Source: DATESG01 sp964480275 | GTDB lineage: Bacteria > Bacillota_I > Bacilli_A > RFN20 > CAG-826 | Length of the DNA: 21,957 bases | Direction of reading: 5' to 3' | NCBI GenBank assembly: GCA_964480275.1 | Contig: CAYZOC010000013.1 | Coordinates: 1 to 21,957 of the forward strand | Shown here: positions 8,609 to 16,322 of the stretch, in pieces | Layout of the letters: the number at the start of each line of letters is the position of its first letter | How positions within the stretch are numbered: position 1 is the first letter of the stretch | Notes under the pieces: generated by a model | What the model was told of the DNA's origin: nothing | The model's input: only the letters and a program-made list of their open reading frames with translations | Databases searched by the model: none | Position numbers and translations under genes: made by a program

Positions 8609-9046
8609 CTATTTTTTATAGTTATCAATAATATCGACACGTGTTTGATGGCGACCACCTTCAAATTTAGCCGCTAAAAATATATCAATCCGCCGTAAAA
8701 CATCGACTAATTCCATCTCGTTTTGGCCAAAGCCAATCACATTAGCGTCATTGTGTTCGCGTAGTTTTGCCGAAACATTATCATTATAACCAATGCCCGC
8801 CCGAACTCCTTCGACCTTATTAGCAGCGATGGTAATCCCTTCGCCAGATGTACAAATTACAACACCAAAGTCGACCTTCTTATCTCTAACCCTTTCGCCG
8901 ACCGCTATGCCAAATGAAGGGTAGTGAACACTATCCTTGGTGTAAGTGCCGACATCAATAACTTCAATGCCTTTCTCACTTAAATATTTTTTAACTGCTT
9001 GTTTATATTCGAATCCACCATGATCAGATCCAATTGCAATTTTCAT
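8609..9046 (-). CDS. rpiB: Ribose-5-phosphate isomerase B (RpiB/LacA/LacB family)
   Basis: This 145-residue sugar-phosphate isomerase interconverts ribose-5-phosphate and ribulose-5-phosphate in the cytosolic pentose-phosphate pathway. It begins MKIAIGSDHGGFEYK, the family N-terminus. It has the active-site Cys in GVVICTSGEGITIAANK, the HxxNVIGFG-type segment HNDANVIGFG, and the C-terminal GGRHQTRVDII. In RpiB of E. coli the catalytic stretch reads CGTGIG; here it is CTSGEG, a family variant, so a related ketose/aldose phosphate substrate cannot be excluded. The start has AGGAG 7 nt upstream. The gene begins 2 nt after the tsaC stop. tsaC/ywlC and rpiB/ywlF also lie close together in Bacillus. 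Confidence 0.92.
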   Translation of the reverse strand: MKIAIGSDHGGFEYKQAVKKYLSEKGIEVIDVGTYTKDSVHYPSFGIAVGERVRDKKVDFGVVICTSGEGITIAANKVEGVRAGIGYNDNVSAKLREHNDANVIGFGQNEMELVDVLRRIDIFLAAKFEGGRHQTRVDIIDNYKK

Positions 9047-9048
9047 AA

Positions 9049-9657
9049 TTATTCTCCTGCTACTTGTTTGATTTTTTCAAACGGAATATTACCCGCTCTA
9101 ATTAGTTCTATTTTATCATCAATTTTTATAATCGTTGAAGGAATGTTGGAAATAGACTCACCATCAATCACATATGGAATTTCACCATTAAAGATATTTT
9201 GGGCTTCGCTTCCTTTAAGGGCTGGTGCTTGTCCATGCTTATTAGCGCTTGGAACTAGAAGGGGACGACCAACCTGGTTGATTAAATCACTGACAAGGCT
9301 GGATTTACTAATGCGGATGCCAATATAACCTGTATCAAGGGTGACAAAGCGAGGAACATCTTGTTGGACCCGCACAATAATAGTTAATGGTCCCGGCATA
9401 AAACTTTCAATAATTTTTCTTGTCCGCTCATCAATTTGTGCATACTTTTCAATATCTTCGACTTTTCCACACATCAGCGTAAAAGGTTGTGTGGGAGGCC
9501 GTCTTTTAACTTCGACAAGCTTAAGATATGCGGAATAATTATCAAAAATAACGCCCAGTCCATAGACTGTTTCAGTCGGAAAAGCCACGACTTCACCGGC
9601 CTTTAAGGCATCAACTACAAGGCTAATATCAGTTTTATTAATTAATTTAGTTTTCAT
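9049..9657 (-). CDS. tsaC: Threonylcarbamoyl-AMP synthase TsaC (YrdC/Sua5 family)
   Basis: The product is 202 residues from ATG 9657. It makes threonylcarbamoyl-AMP from Thr, bicarbonate and ATP for the t6A37 modification of ANN-decoding tRNAs. Family motifs are FPTETVYGLG (~residue 26), the KRRP(P)TQPFTLM substrate loop, the SANKHGQAPA motif, and STIIKI near the end. It is the short, YrdC-only form, without the C-terminal Sua5 domain carried by B. subtilis YwlC. An ATG at 9663 is also in frame, but TAAGG abuts it. The 9657 ATG has AAGG at a proper 7-nt spacing and is preferred. The start overlaps the prmC end by 11 nt. Confidence 0.92.
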   Translation of the reverse strand: MKTKLINKTDISLVVDALKAGEVVAFPTETVYGLGVIFDNYSAYLKLVEVKRRPPTQPFTLMCGKVEDIEKYAQIDERTRKIIESFMPGPLTIIVRVQQDVPRFVTLDTGYIGIRISKSSLVSDLINQVGRPLLVPSANKHGQAPALKGSEAQNIFNGEIPYVIDGESISNIPSTIIKIDDKIELIRAGNIPFEKIKQVAGE

Positions 9658-10525
9658 TTTCATACCTTACGAGGATAAAGCGATCTTTTTGGTGAATATC
9701 CTTAATTATTTTAGCATCTATCTTTGGCCCTAGTGTATCCAAGGCAATTTCTAGCATCTTTTCTTTTTCTAGTTCATTGATTTCTAAAAGGATGACAATT
9801 TTACCGTTTCGCACGACCTGATCAACATTTTTAAAAATATCATAATAGACTTTTTTGTCATCAGAATATAAGGCAAGATGTGGCTCATAGTCTTTAACTT
9901 TTCGCTCGACCTCATCACTTTGATTGATATAAGGAGGATTAGCAACTAGATAATCTACTTTAATCCCTTTTTCAATTAAGGGACTTAAACTTTCGCCCGC
10001 GAGTAGATTGATGTCTAAGTCTAATTTATCCCGATTAATAGCGGCTACTTCTAATGCTTGTAGTGATAGTTCACTAGCAAATACTTTCGCCTTTTGTATT
10101 TGCTTTTTTATTGCTAGGGCAATCGCGCCACTACCAGTACAAATATCGGCAACGATTGGATCATCTAAATTTTCCTGTTCAATAATATCTTTGATGATTA
10201 AGACTAACTCCTCTGTTTCACTTCGAGGAATTAATACTCGTTGATCAACATAAAGATCTAATCCACAAAATTCACTGCTATTAAGAGCGTATTGTAGGGG
10301 ATAGCCATCATTTACCCGCTCACAAAGGGCAAAAAAGCTATCAATATTTTTAGCATTATCTTGATAGTGTAGGGCGAGTTGATTATATGGAATATTATTA
10401 AAGTTAGTGAGGATTATTTTAATATCAGTTTCACTTAAAAAGGGGAAACGATTAAGGGCCCCATTTAGTGCATCTTTAAGCGTTAATAGACTAGAGCAAG
10501 CCTTGCATTTTTTGTTGTTGGTCAT
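9647..10525 (-). CDS. prmC: Release factor glutamine methyltransferase PrmC
   Basis: This protein, about 292 residues, N5-methylates the Gln of the GGQ motif in RF1 and RF2. An N-terminal helical domain (residues ~15-90) precedes a Rossmann SAM-binding domain with VADICTGSGAIALAI and the catalytic ANPPYI motif. LIPRSETEEL in the linker is also typical. The start is uncertain. ATG 10525 gives a 14-residue lead before the usual TLKDAL-type N-terminus, and a TTG lies two codons earlier at 10531. Neither has an SD, and no later start codon precedes the domain. It overlaps the end of prfA by 35 nt, so initiation probably depends on ribosomes translating prfA. Its neighbour prfA encodes one of its substrates. 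Confidence 0.93.
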   Translation of the reverse strand: MTNNKKCKACSSLLTLKDALNGALNRFPFLSETDIKIILTNFNNIPYNQLALHYQDNAKNIDSFFALCERVNDGYPLQYALNSSEFCGLDLYVDQRVLIPRSETEELVLIIKDIIEQENLDDPIVADICTGSGAIALAIKKQIQKAKVFASELSLQALEVAAINRDKLDLDINLLAGESLSPLIEKGIKVDYLVANPPYINQSDEVERKVKDYEPHLALYSDDKKVYYDIFKNVDQVVRNGKIVILLEINELEKEKMLEIALDTLGPKIDAKIIKDIHQKDRFILVRYENEN

Positions 10526-11567
10526 AAGCAATTAGAGCAGCGACAATTTCCTCTAAATCCCCTTCCATGATGCGATCAAGTTTTTGAAGAGTAAAACCAA
10601 TCCGATGATCGGTTACACGATTTTGTGGATAGTTATAGGTCCTGATTTTTTCGCTTCTTTCGCCTGTTCCAACCTTGAGTTTACGGTCAGCGGAAATTTT
10701 AGCTTCTTGTTCGGCTACTTTAGCCGCATATATTTTGGCCCGTAACATGTTCATTGCTATTTCCCGGTTTTGAATTTGACTTTTTTCAACTTGACAAGAA
10801 ACAACGATACCGGTTGGAATATGGGTGATCCGAACAGCAGATTCGGTCTTATTAACATTTTGCCCACCCGCGCCTTGTGAACGGTAGGTATCAACTTCTA
10901 AGTCTTCAGTTCTAATTTCGACATCAACGGCTTCAACTTCCGGCATCACAAGAACAGTGGCCGTACTTGTATGAATTCTGCCACTAGATTCGGTGCGCGG
11001 AACACGTTGAACACGGTGAGCTCCACTTTCAAATTTTAGTTTCGAGTAAACGTTTTTACCCTTAATCATGAATGAGACCAGTGAAAAACCCCCGGAATCA
11101 CTACTTGATTCATCAATCATTTGAATTTTCCACCCATTTGCTTCAGCATAACGGGTATACATTCTAAAGAGGTCGCCAGCGAAAATATTAGCTTCATCTC
11201 CACCAACTGCTCCTCTAATTTCTACAACAATATTTTTATCATCATTTGGATCAGCGGGAATTAATAATACTTTTATTTCCTCAATGATTGCGTCCATTCG
11301 TTCCCCAAGTTCACGATATTCCATTTTCCCTAGTTCACTAACATCTGGGTCTTCATCATTGGTCATAATATAAGCGTCTTCACGGTTACTTTCACATGTT
11401 AAAAACTCGAGGAATTTCTCGACGATTGGTTCGAGTGTTGCTCGCTCTTTACTGATCTCACGAAAATAATTAAGGTCGTTGGTAATATCATCCCTTAATA
11501 ATTGTTTATCAATCTCTTCGAGCCGATTTTTCGCGGCGATTAAACTTTTCTTAATACTATCATCCAT
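10491..11567 (-). CDS. prfA: Peptide chain release factor 1
   Basis: This is a 358-residue RF1, the UAG/UAA release factor. It has the GAVGGDEANIFAGDLFRMY segment, the tripeptide anticodon region PxT as VPRTESSGRIHTSTATV (here P-R-T), and the catalytic GGQ in YRSQGAGGQNVNKTE. These separate it from RF2, which has SPF. The C-terminal AYDQQQKMQGLL is also RF1-like. The start ATG has AAGGAT about 9 nt upstream. The gene ends in TAG, the stop only RF1 reads, inside the start region of prmC. A good promoter (TTGTTA-16-TAGAAT) lies just upstream, making prfA the first gene of the prfA-prmC-tsaC-rpiB-comFA-comFC run. Confidence 0.97.
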   Translation of the reverse strand: MDDSIKKSLIAAKNRLEEIDKQLLRDDITNDLNYFREISKERATLEPIVEKFLEFLTCESNREDAYIMTNDEDPDVSELGKMEYRELGERMDAIIEEIKVLLIPADPNDDKNIVVEIRGAVGGDEANIFAGDLFRMYTRYAEANGWKIQMIDESSSDSGGFSLVSFMIKGKNVYSKLKFESGAHRVQRVPRTESSGRIHTSTATVLVMPEVEAVDVEIRTEDLEVDTYRSQGAGGQNVNKTESAVRITHIPTGIVVSCQVEKSQIQNREIAMNMLRAKIYAAKVAEQEAKISADRKLKVGTGERSEKIRTYNYPQNRVTDHRIGFTLQKLDRIMEGDLEEIVAALIAYDQQQKMQGLL

Positions 11568-11593
11568 AATTATATTATCCTTTTTGCGTTGTT

Positions 11594-11621
11594 ATTCTAC
11601 CATAGGTAGGAGTGATAACAA
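11594..11621 (-). promoter_or_regulatory. Predicted promoter of the prfA operon
   Basis: On the minus strand TTGTTA (11621-11616) and TAGAAT (11599-11594) are separated by 16 nt, a near-consensus sigma-A pair 27 nt upstream of the prfA start. The -35 lies in the loop of an inverted repeat TAGGAGT/ACTCCTA (arms 11632-11638 and 11607-11613), which could be an operator or a hairpin from upstream transcription. Confidence 0.55.
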
Positions 11622-11673
11622 AAGATTTAAAACTCCTAGTGTTTGGTCAATTCTCGAAAAATAAAATTATTTG

Positions 11674-13347
11674 CTAGTGATAGTTACGAGATTCAATTAG
11701 ATCACGCAAGATTGGATACCATAAAATCAGGGCTAGAACTAGTGTAAGACCGATGGAAAATAGTGCCCCAAACGTATTTGAGAGGGCCAGACTATTAACA
11801 CTATAATCGCTTGCAGCTTTATAAATAGTGAGGCCAATAAAAATGAGGATAACAACAGCAAGAGGAATAGCTGTTATGACACTTAGTTGTTTATATTTAG
11901 TCGCGTATAATTTTTGTAATTGGCGGGTGATTGCAATACTAAAATAGGCTAAAAGGAGGGCTATCATTACAAATGAAATTTCAATTAAATAATTTTCTTC
12001 ACTGGGCGTTAATTCACTTAAGACACGATTAAGTGTAAAGCCATCGACGACACGATTACCATTTTGATCAATATAAGAAAATTCATGATAATCATTAATG
12101 TTGTAGTTATCATAAAGTGGCTGTAAGTAGTCTTTAATTGCCCCTGTTTCATTTTTGATAAAAGAGACAAGTCGCGTTGAATAAATATCGATATCCGCTG
12201 GCTTAGTAAATAAAAACATATTGTTTGGATAATAACTATCAAGATTATAGGGGACATCATTAGTAATAATATTTGCTATCACAAAGTCAATTTGTTTAAA
12301 ACTATAGTTAGTTGAAAAAGTCGCCCCTAAATAATCATTAAGGTCACTAGTTTCATCAAGATCAAATATCACTCTCACTAATTGACTTGGAACTATCGCC
12401 TTTGTTCCTACTTCAGGAATAGTTTCTAGTTCTTCTTCAACTAATAGTTGCAAGCCTAAGCGGCGGAAGTTTCGACTAATCGTCGTATCGAAGGGTAAAA
12501 GTAGCGGATTGATTTCTGTCCCACTAGTTTGTTCTTTGTAACTATTGATAAACGAGACAAAGCTAATAAACTCACCTTCGCGCTTCGTTTCAATTTCATA
12601 GAGCTCAGTTATATCTACATAGGTCGTAGTTGATAATAACTTTGTTTGAATATAATCAACATCACTATTAGTGTTGACCTCATTAATCGAGGCGGAAACA
12701 ATATTGTTATATAGACAAGTGCGAGTATTACTAAAAGCAAAAAATGAACTAAGCGAAGATAAGACGACAAATAAGGCAAGGAAGAATAAATTGAGCGTAT
12801 ATCTAACTAATGGTTTAGGCGCTTCTTCTTGGTGTTCATCTCTATGCTTGTTGATATTTTTTAGTGGCTTTTGCTTGTTTTTTGCTACTTTTTTCTTTTT
12901 AGATTCGACTTCTTCACTTTTGCTAAATGCATCGACAAGCGCTTTAAGCGGTTGGGTCTTTTTCTTTTCACGGTCTAAACTTGTGTCAAAAACTTCAATT
13001 TTCATGAGGTTTAGCCGTAGTGAGTCTAAAAGAAATGGTGAAAATACAATGATTGCTTTTTGGAAAAATAACTGTTCAAGTAGGGCTAGAACAATCTTTG
13101 TTTTGATGGGACCAAACTTATTAGCGTCGACAAAGGCTAAATCATGAGTAAGTAAACTCTTATTTTCATCACTATAAATGCTATTTTTTGTTTTCTCATA
13201 TAAATCGTTACTAAACTCAATATACGTGATATTTTTTTCATTTAAGCTAGTCAAAAACTTTGTGACACTATCGCTATAATCACGTTTAAAAACAACATTA
13301 GTGACAACGCCCTTTTGATAGTTAAACTGTTTAAAAGTTTCGCTCAT
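11674..13347 (-). CDS. Unrecognised four-TM membrane protein with cytosolic head and large extracytoplasmic domain
   Basis: The product is 557 residues from ATG 13347, which has AAGGG about 8 nt upstream. The frame is open to 13437, but a predicted -10 box lies inside that extension, so the shorter start is preferred. The layout is a soluble N-terminal region (1-~125), a Lys-rich linker (~127-163), TM1 (~185-206), an extracytoplasmic domain (~207-452), then TM2 (~453-474), TM3 (~488-509) and TM4 (~522-545). I do not recognise the family. TM1, large external domain, then three TMs is the layout of MacB/FtsX-type ABC permeases. The head has no Walker A or B, although GPIKTKIVLALL and KAIIVFSPFLLDSL loosely recall an ABC signature and Walker-B region. 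That is only a by-eye impression. It is a single gene between prfA and dnaX. Confidence 0.8.
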   Translation of the reverse strand: MSETFKQFNYQKGVVTNVVFKRDYSDSVTKFLTSLNEKNITYIEFSNDLYEKTKNSIYSDENKSLLTHDLAFVDANKFGPIKTKIVLALLEQLFFQKAIIVFSPFLLDSLRLNLMKIEVFDTSLDREKKKTQPLKALVDAFSKSEEVESKKKKVAKNKQKPLKNINKHRDEHQEEAPKPLVRYTLNLFFLALFVVLSSLSSFFAFSNTRTCLYNNIVSASINEVNTNSDVDYIQTKLLSTTTYVDITELYEIETKREGEFISFVSFINSYKEQTSGTEINPLLLPFDTTISRNFRRLGLQLLVEEELETIPEVGTKAIVPSQLVRVIFDLDETSDLNDYLGATFSTNYSFKQIDFVIANIITNDVPYNLDSYYPNNMFLFTKPADIDIYSTRLVSFIKNETGAIKDYLQPLYDNYNINDYHEFSYIDQNGNRVVDGFTLNRVLSELTPSEENYLIEISFVMIALLLAYFSIAITRQLQKLYATKYKQLSVITAIPLAVVILIFIGLTIYKAASDYSVNSLALSNTFGALFSIGLTLVLALILWYPILRDLIESRNYH

Positions 13348-13410
13348 GCTTATACCCTTTTTGTCATATTTGACGAAAATTAATGTGAAAAACACTAAAT
13401 ACTTGTAGAT

Positions 13411-13416
13411 ATTATA
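13411..13416 (-). promoter_or_regulatory. Predicted -10 box for the 557-residue membrane protein gene
   Basis: A perfect TATAAT on the minus strand lies 64 nt upstream of ATG 13347. The -35 is poor: TTGAAT is present but at a 15-nt spacing. The box is part of a 13-nt sequence (TATTATAGTATAA, 13410-13422) repeated exactly at 13601-13613 before dnaX. Confidence 0.45.
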
Positions 13417-13497
13417 GTATAAAAGAGACTGATTCAATAATGAATAATTTTCCCGAGAAATAAATTAGGGGGTGGATAGCAGTTATTTTAAATAGAT

Positions 13498-13516
13498 AAA
13501 CTTATAAGTTTTTTTT
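13498..13516 (+). terminator. Weak terminator-like hairpin with T8 run in the divergent gap
   Basis: AAACTTA/TAAGTTT is a perfect 7-bp inverted repeat leading straight into eight T residues. The stem is all AT except one pair per arm and leaves almost no loop, so folding strength is doubtful. It lies in the 284-nt divergent gap (13348-13631). The gap otherwise holds the two -10 boxes and no ORF of note, and I saw no SRP RNA (GGAAGCAG-type) core, although scr precedes dnaX in Bacillus. It could end a short plus-strand transcript beginning near 13427. Confidence 0.3.
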
Positions 13517-13585
13517 CGATCACCAAGCAAAAAATTATTAAGTTCAAGTAATAAGCAGCGAATTTGCCATCAGCAGTTTTTTCTT

Positions 13586-13614
13586 TTTTCAAAGCGCCCT
13601 TATTATAGTATAAT
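13586..13614 (+). promoter_or_regulatory. Predicted dnaX operon promoter
   Basis: TTTTCA (13586-13591), a 17-nt spacer and a perfect TATAAT (13609-13614) lie upstream of dnaX. The predicted start of transcription would be near 13621, giving a leader of only about 11 nt that still contains the AGG Shine-Dalgarno. The -10 sits in a 17-nt palindrome (TTATTATA-G-TATAATAA, 13600-13616). Confidence 0.55.
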
Positions 13615-13631
13615 AACGCTAGGTAAAATAT

Positions 13632-15407
13632 ATGAGTTATAAAGCACTATATCGAACGTATCGACCTTTAACTTTTAGTGAAGTTGCTGGTCAAAGCGCA
13701 ATCGTTAAAACATTAGAAAACGCCCTTAAAACAAATAGGATCGCCCATGCCTATCTTTTCGCAGGTCCGCGGGGGACCGGTAAGACAACAATGGCCAAAC
13801 TTTTTGCTAAAGCCCTAAACTGTGAAGAGGGACTAGGTAAACAATGTAATAAATGCGCTAATTGTCAAGAAATCAATACCGGTAGTCATCCTGATGTAAT
13901 TGAAATTGATGCGGCTAGTAATAATGGCGTTGATGATGTGCGTGATCTAATTGAAAAGATTAATTATTCGCCAATCAAGGGCAAATATAAAGTTTACATT
14001 ATTGATGAAGTCCATATGATGACTTCTAGTGCCTTTAATGCCCTTTTAAAAACACTTGAAGAACCACCACGTAATGTTATTTTTATTTTAGCAACAACCG
14101 AGCCCCATAAAGTAATTCCAACAATCCTCTCCCGCTGCCAAAGATATAACTTTGCTAAAGTTAGTGATAAAGATATTAAGGCTCGACTTATTGATATATT
14201 CAAAACTGAAAAGGTTGAATATGAAGACAAGGCCCTAGATATTCTCATCAAATTAGCAGATGGCGGTGTCCGTGATGCACTTTCGATGCTTGAACAAGTG
14301 CTTGCCTATGCGGGTAACCGTCTAAGTGAAGAGTCAGTCTTAGAAATATTTGCCCTGACTAACACTGAAGAAAAAATTGTTCTTCTTGATGCTCTAGCTC
14401 GTAATGATATAAGAGTCATTATTGATAAAACTGAGGGTTTTATCAATAACGGTGTTGATATCAAGCGTCTTACTAGTGATTTACTTGTCATCCTTAAAGA
14501 TTTACTCGTATTTATCAAAACTAGTGAAGAAAAATTATTACTAGTGCTTAATAAAAGTGAGGCTCTTCGCTTACAAGAGGCTTACACAATTGGGACGATT
14601 AATAAGACGATTGATATATTAATGAAAACACAAAATGAATATAAGTTTAGTAGTGATATTCGAAGTCTATTTGAACTATCACTTCTGCAAATAGCCACGC
14701 TTGGTGAAGGTGAACAAGAAAAAGAGCCAAAAGAAAAAACTTGGACGCGCCCACCCCTTGGCGTCAAAGCAGCGACCTCACCTGTTAAAGCACCTATAAA
14801 ACGAGTAGCTGAGCAAAGTGAAACCAAAGAAGCGGAACTTCCACCATTTATGCTTGATGAGCAAAATGAAAAAGTACAAAATGAAGCACCACTTGTCGAT
14901 AATAGTTCAAAACTTAAAAGTGTCCTCAAGGAAAAAGAAAAAATTGAACTTGCAAGTGAAGAAGCGCTAGAAAAAGTTAGTTTTTATACTGAGGGCGAGT
15001 CATTTACTCTTAGTGAAGAAACACTAATTAAAGCAGCCTCCCTTGGTGATAAAGATGAACGCCAAAGAATTACTAAGGAAATATGGCCAAAACTTGGCAC
15101 TATTTTATTTGATTTCTCCTATGGTGAATTTGCCGCGCTCCTTAGTGATGGGGTCCCCTATATCTTTATGGACGAACTTCTAGTCTTAGTTTATGACTTT
15201 GAAGAGCGGGCCGCCCTTGTTAATCTCAAAGAAAACCAAAAGGGTCTAGCTAACCTTCTTGAAAAACTGATGGGCAAACGTGTGCTCATCTATGCTCTTG
15301 ACCGTAAAAACCAAGAAAAGTTCCATAAAAAGTTTTCTAACCTCTACCAACTTAATCGTCTACCAAAAGATCGAAATATTACGAAAGATTTAGAAGGAGT
15401 ATTATAG
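13632..15407 (+). CDS. dnaX: DNA polymerase III subunit gamma/tau
   Basis: This 591-residue clamp-loader ATPase opens the beta sliding clamp for replication. It begins MSYKALYRTYRPLTFSEVAGQ, the usual DnaX N-terminus. It has Walker A GPRGTGKT (45-52), a four-Cys zinc module (Cys 64, 72, 75, 78), Walker B-type IIDEVHMM, sensor 1 ILATTE and the SRC motif (ILSRCQRYNF). After residue ~355 comes a charged, low-complexity linker, then a tau-like C-terminal domain. No A-AAA-AAG slip sequence suggests a separate gamma product by frameshifting. It leads the dnaX-ybaB-recR-tmk-holB-ricT-rsmI block; HolB, the delta' partner, is encoded four genes later. It ends in TAG, 1 nt before ybaB. Confidence 0.97.
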   Translation: MSYKALYRTYRPLTFSEVAGQSAIVKTLENALKTNRIAHAYLFAGPRGTGKTTMAKLFAKALNCEEGLGKQCNKCANCQEINTGSHPDVIEIDAASNNGVDDVRDLIEKINYSPIKGKYKVYIIDEVHMMTSSAFNALLKTLEEPPRNVIFILATTEPHKVIPTILSRCQRYNFAKVSDKDIKARLIDIFKTEKVEYEDKALDILIKLADGGVRDALSMLEQVLAYAGNRLSEESVLEIFALTNTEEKIVLLDALARNDIRVIIDKTEGFINNGVDIKRLTSDLLVILKDLLVFIKTSEEKLLLVLNKSEALRLQEAYTIGTINKTIDILMKTQNEYKFSSDIRSLFELSLLQIATLGEGEQEKEPKEKTWTRPPLGVKAATSPVKAPIKRVAEQSETKEAELPPFMLDEQNEKVQNEAPLVDNSSKLKSVLKEKEKIELASEEALEKVSFYTEGESFTLSEETLIKAASLGDKDERQRITKEIWPKLGTILFDFSYGEFAALLSDGVPYIFMDELLVLVYDFEERAALVNLKENQKGLANLLEKLMGKRVLIYALDRKNQEKFHKKFSNLYQLNRLPKDRNITKDLEGVL

Positions 15408-15408
15408 T

Positions 15409-15711
15409 ATGCAAAATATGCAATCCCTATTAAAAGAAGCCAACAAAATGAAGGCCCGTTTACAAAAAGAGATGAATAAACTCGCCGAACAAGAATTTAG
15501 TGTCACCAAAGGTGGTGGCATTAAAGTTGCAATGCTCGGGAGTCGTGAAATTGTTGAAATATCGATTGAAGATGATCTTTTTGATAAAGATAACAAAGAA
15601 ATGATTGAAACCATGATCATTGTCGCAATCAATGAACTACTTGAAACAATTAGCAGTCAAGAAGAAAAGATTAATAGTGAAATAACTGGCGGCCAAACAG
15701 GACTATTTTAA
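15409..15711 (+). CDS. ybaB: YbaB/EbfC family nucleoid-associated protein
   Basis: This is a 100-residue small DNA-binding dimer of the YbaB/EbfC family. The family is implicated in nucleoid organisation and possibly recombination with RecR. It begins with MQNMQSLLKEANKMKARLQK, the characteristic N-terminal helix. The core IKVAMLGSREIVEISI matches the central beta-sheet, and a Gly-rich C-terminus ends TGGQTGLF. The ATG lies 1 nt after the dnaX stop with AAGGAG upstream inside dnaX. The TAA stop overlaps the recR ATG by one base. The dnaX-ybaB-recR order is one of the best-conserved in bacteria, which supports the call. Confidence 0.95.
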   Translation: MQNMQSLLKEANKMKARLQKEMNKLAEQEFSVTKGGGIKVAMLGSREIVEISIEDDLFDKDNKEMIETMIIVAINELLETISSQEEKINSEITGGQTGLF

Positions 15712-16310
15712 TGGAAAAACTCGTATCACTTGAACGATTAATCGATTATTTAAAACGTTTACCTAGTGTAGGCACTAAAAGTGCTGAACGAATGGCCTAC
15801 GCAATTTTAAATATGGATGAGGAAGTGCTCGCTGGTTTTGCCGCTTCTTTACTAGAAACAAAAAAGAATGTTCATCCGTGCCCAATCTGTGGACTTTACA
15901 CAGAAAGTGAGCACTGCTCAATATGTAAAGATAAAGAGCGTAATAGTGATACTGTTATTGTTATATCTAGTCCTAAGGATATTCAAGGATTTGATAAAAT
16001 TGATGATTTTAAAGGTCGCTACCACGTACTTGGTGGACTATTAAGCGCCACTAGTAACGTGAACCCCGAAGACTTAAAAATCGCTGAATTGATTGCAAGA
16101 ATTGACAAAGAGGCGATCAAGGAGGTCATCATCGCCACTAATCCAACAATTGAAGGGGAAATAACCGCGCTATATTTAGCTAAACAGTTAGCCAACAAAC
16201 AAGTCAAAGTTAGTCGCATTGCCTATGGTCTCCCCATGGGTGGCCAAGTTGATTATATTGATAGTCTAACCCTCTTTAAAGCGCTAGAAAATCGCCGGGA
16301 AATAAAATAA
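15711..16310 (+). CDS. recR: Recombination protein RecR
   Basis: RecR is a 199-residue recombination mediator that works with RecO (and RecF) to load RecA on gapped DNA. It has an N-terminal helix-hairpin-helix (LIDYLKRLPSVGTKSAERMAY), a C4 zinc finger (CPICGLYTESEHCSIC), a Toprim domain beginning VIVISSPKDIQGF, and a C-terminal RIAYGLPMGGQVDYID with the usual A.G.P.G....D pattern. The Toprim loop that commonly reads SPL(D/N)G(I/V)GP is here SATSNVNPEDL, an uncommon variant. The ATG overlaps the ybaB stop (TAATG). Confidence 0.96.
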   Translation: MEKLVSLERLIDYLKRLPSVGTKSAERMAYAILNMDEEVLAGFAASLLETKKNVHPCPICGLYTESEHCSICKDKERNSDTVIVISSPKDIQGFDKIDDFKGRYHVLGGLLSATSNVNPEDLKIAELIARIDKEAIKEVIIATNPTIEGEITALYLAKQLANKQVKVSRIAYGLPMGGQVDYIDSLTLFKALENRREIK

Positions 16311-16322
16311 GGAGCCAAGTAT

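Noticed and set aside
12671..13147. A 158-codon open frame antisense to the 557-residue membrane protein gene
   Set aside because: It has no SD and low-complexity Ser/Leu/Phe-rich content typical of antisense frames. The opposite strand has a supported start, TM pattern and promoter.
13348..13437. 30-residue N-terminal extension of the membrane protein (ATG 13437)
   Set aside because: A TATAAT -10 lies within it, and ATG 13347 has a good SD.
13438..13631. SRP (4.5S/scr) RNA upstream of dnaX as in Bacillus
   Set aside because: No domain IV core (GGAAGCAG-type) or long GC-rich stem is visible on either strand.
13632..15407. Programmed frameshift in dnaX giving a short gamma form
   Set aside because: A-rich runs exist in the linker, but none is in the A-AAA-AAG phase with a stop and stimulatory elements.
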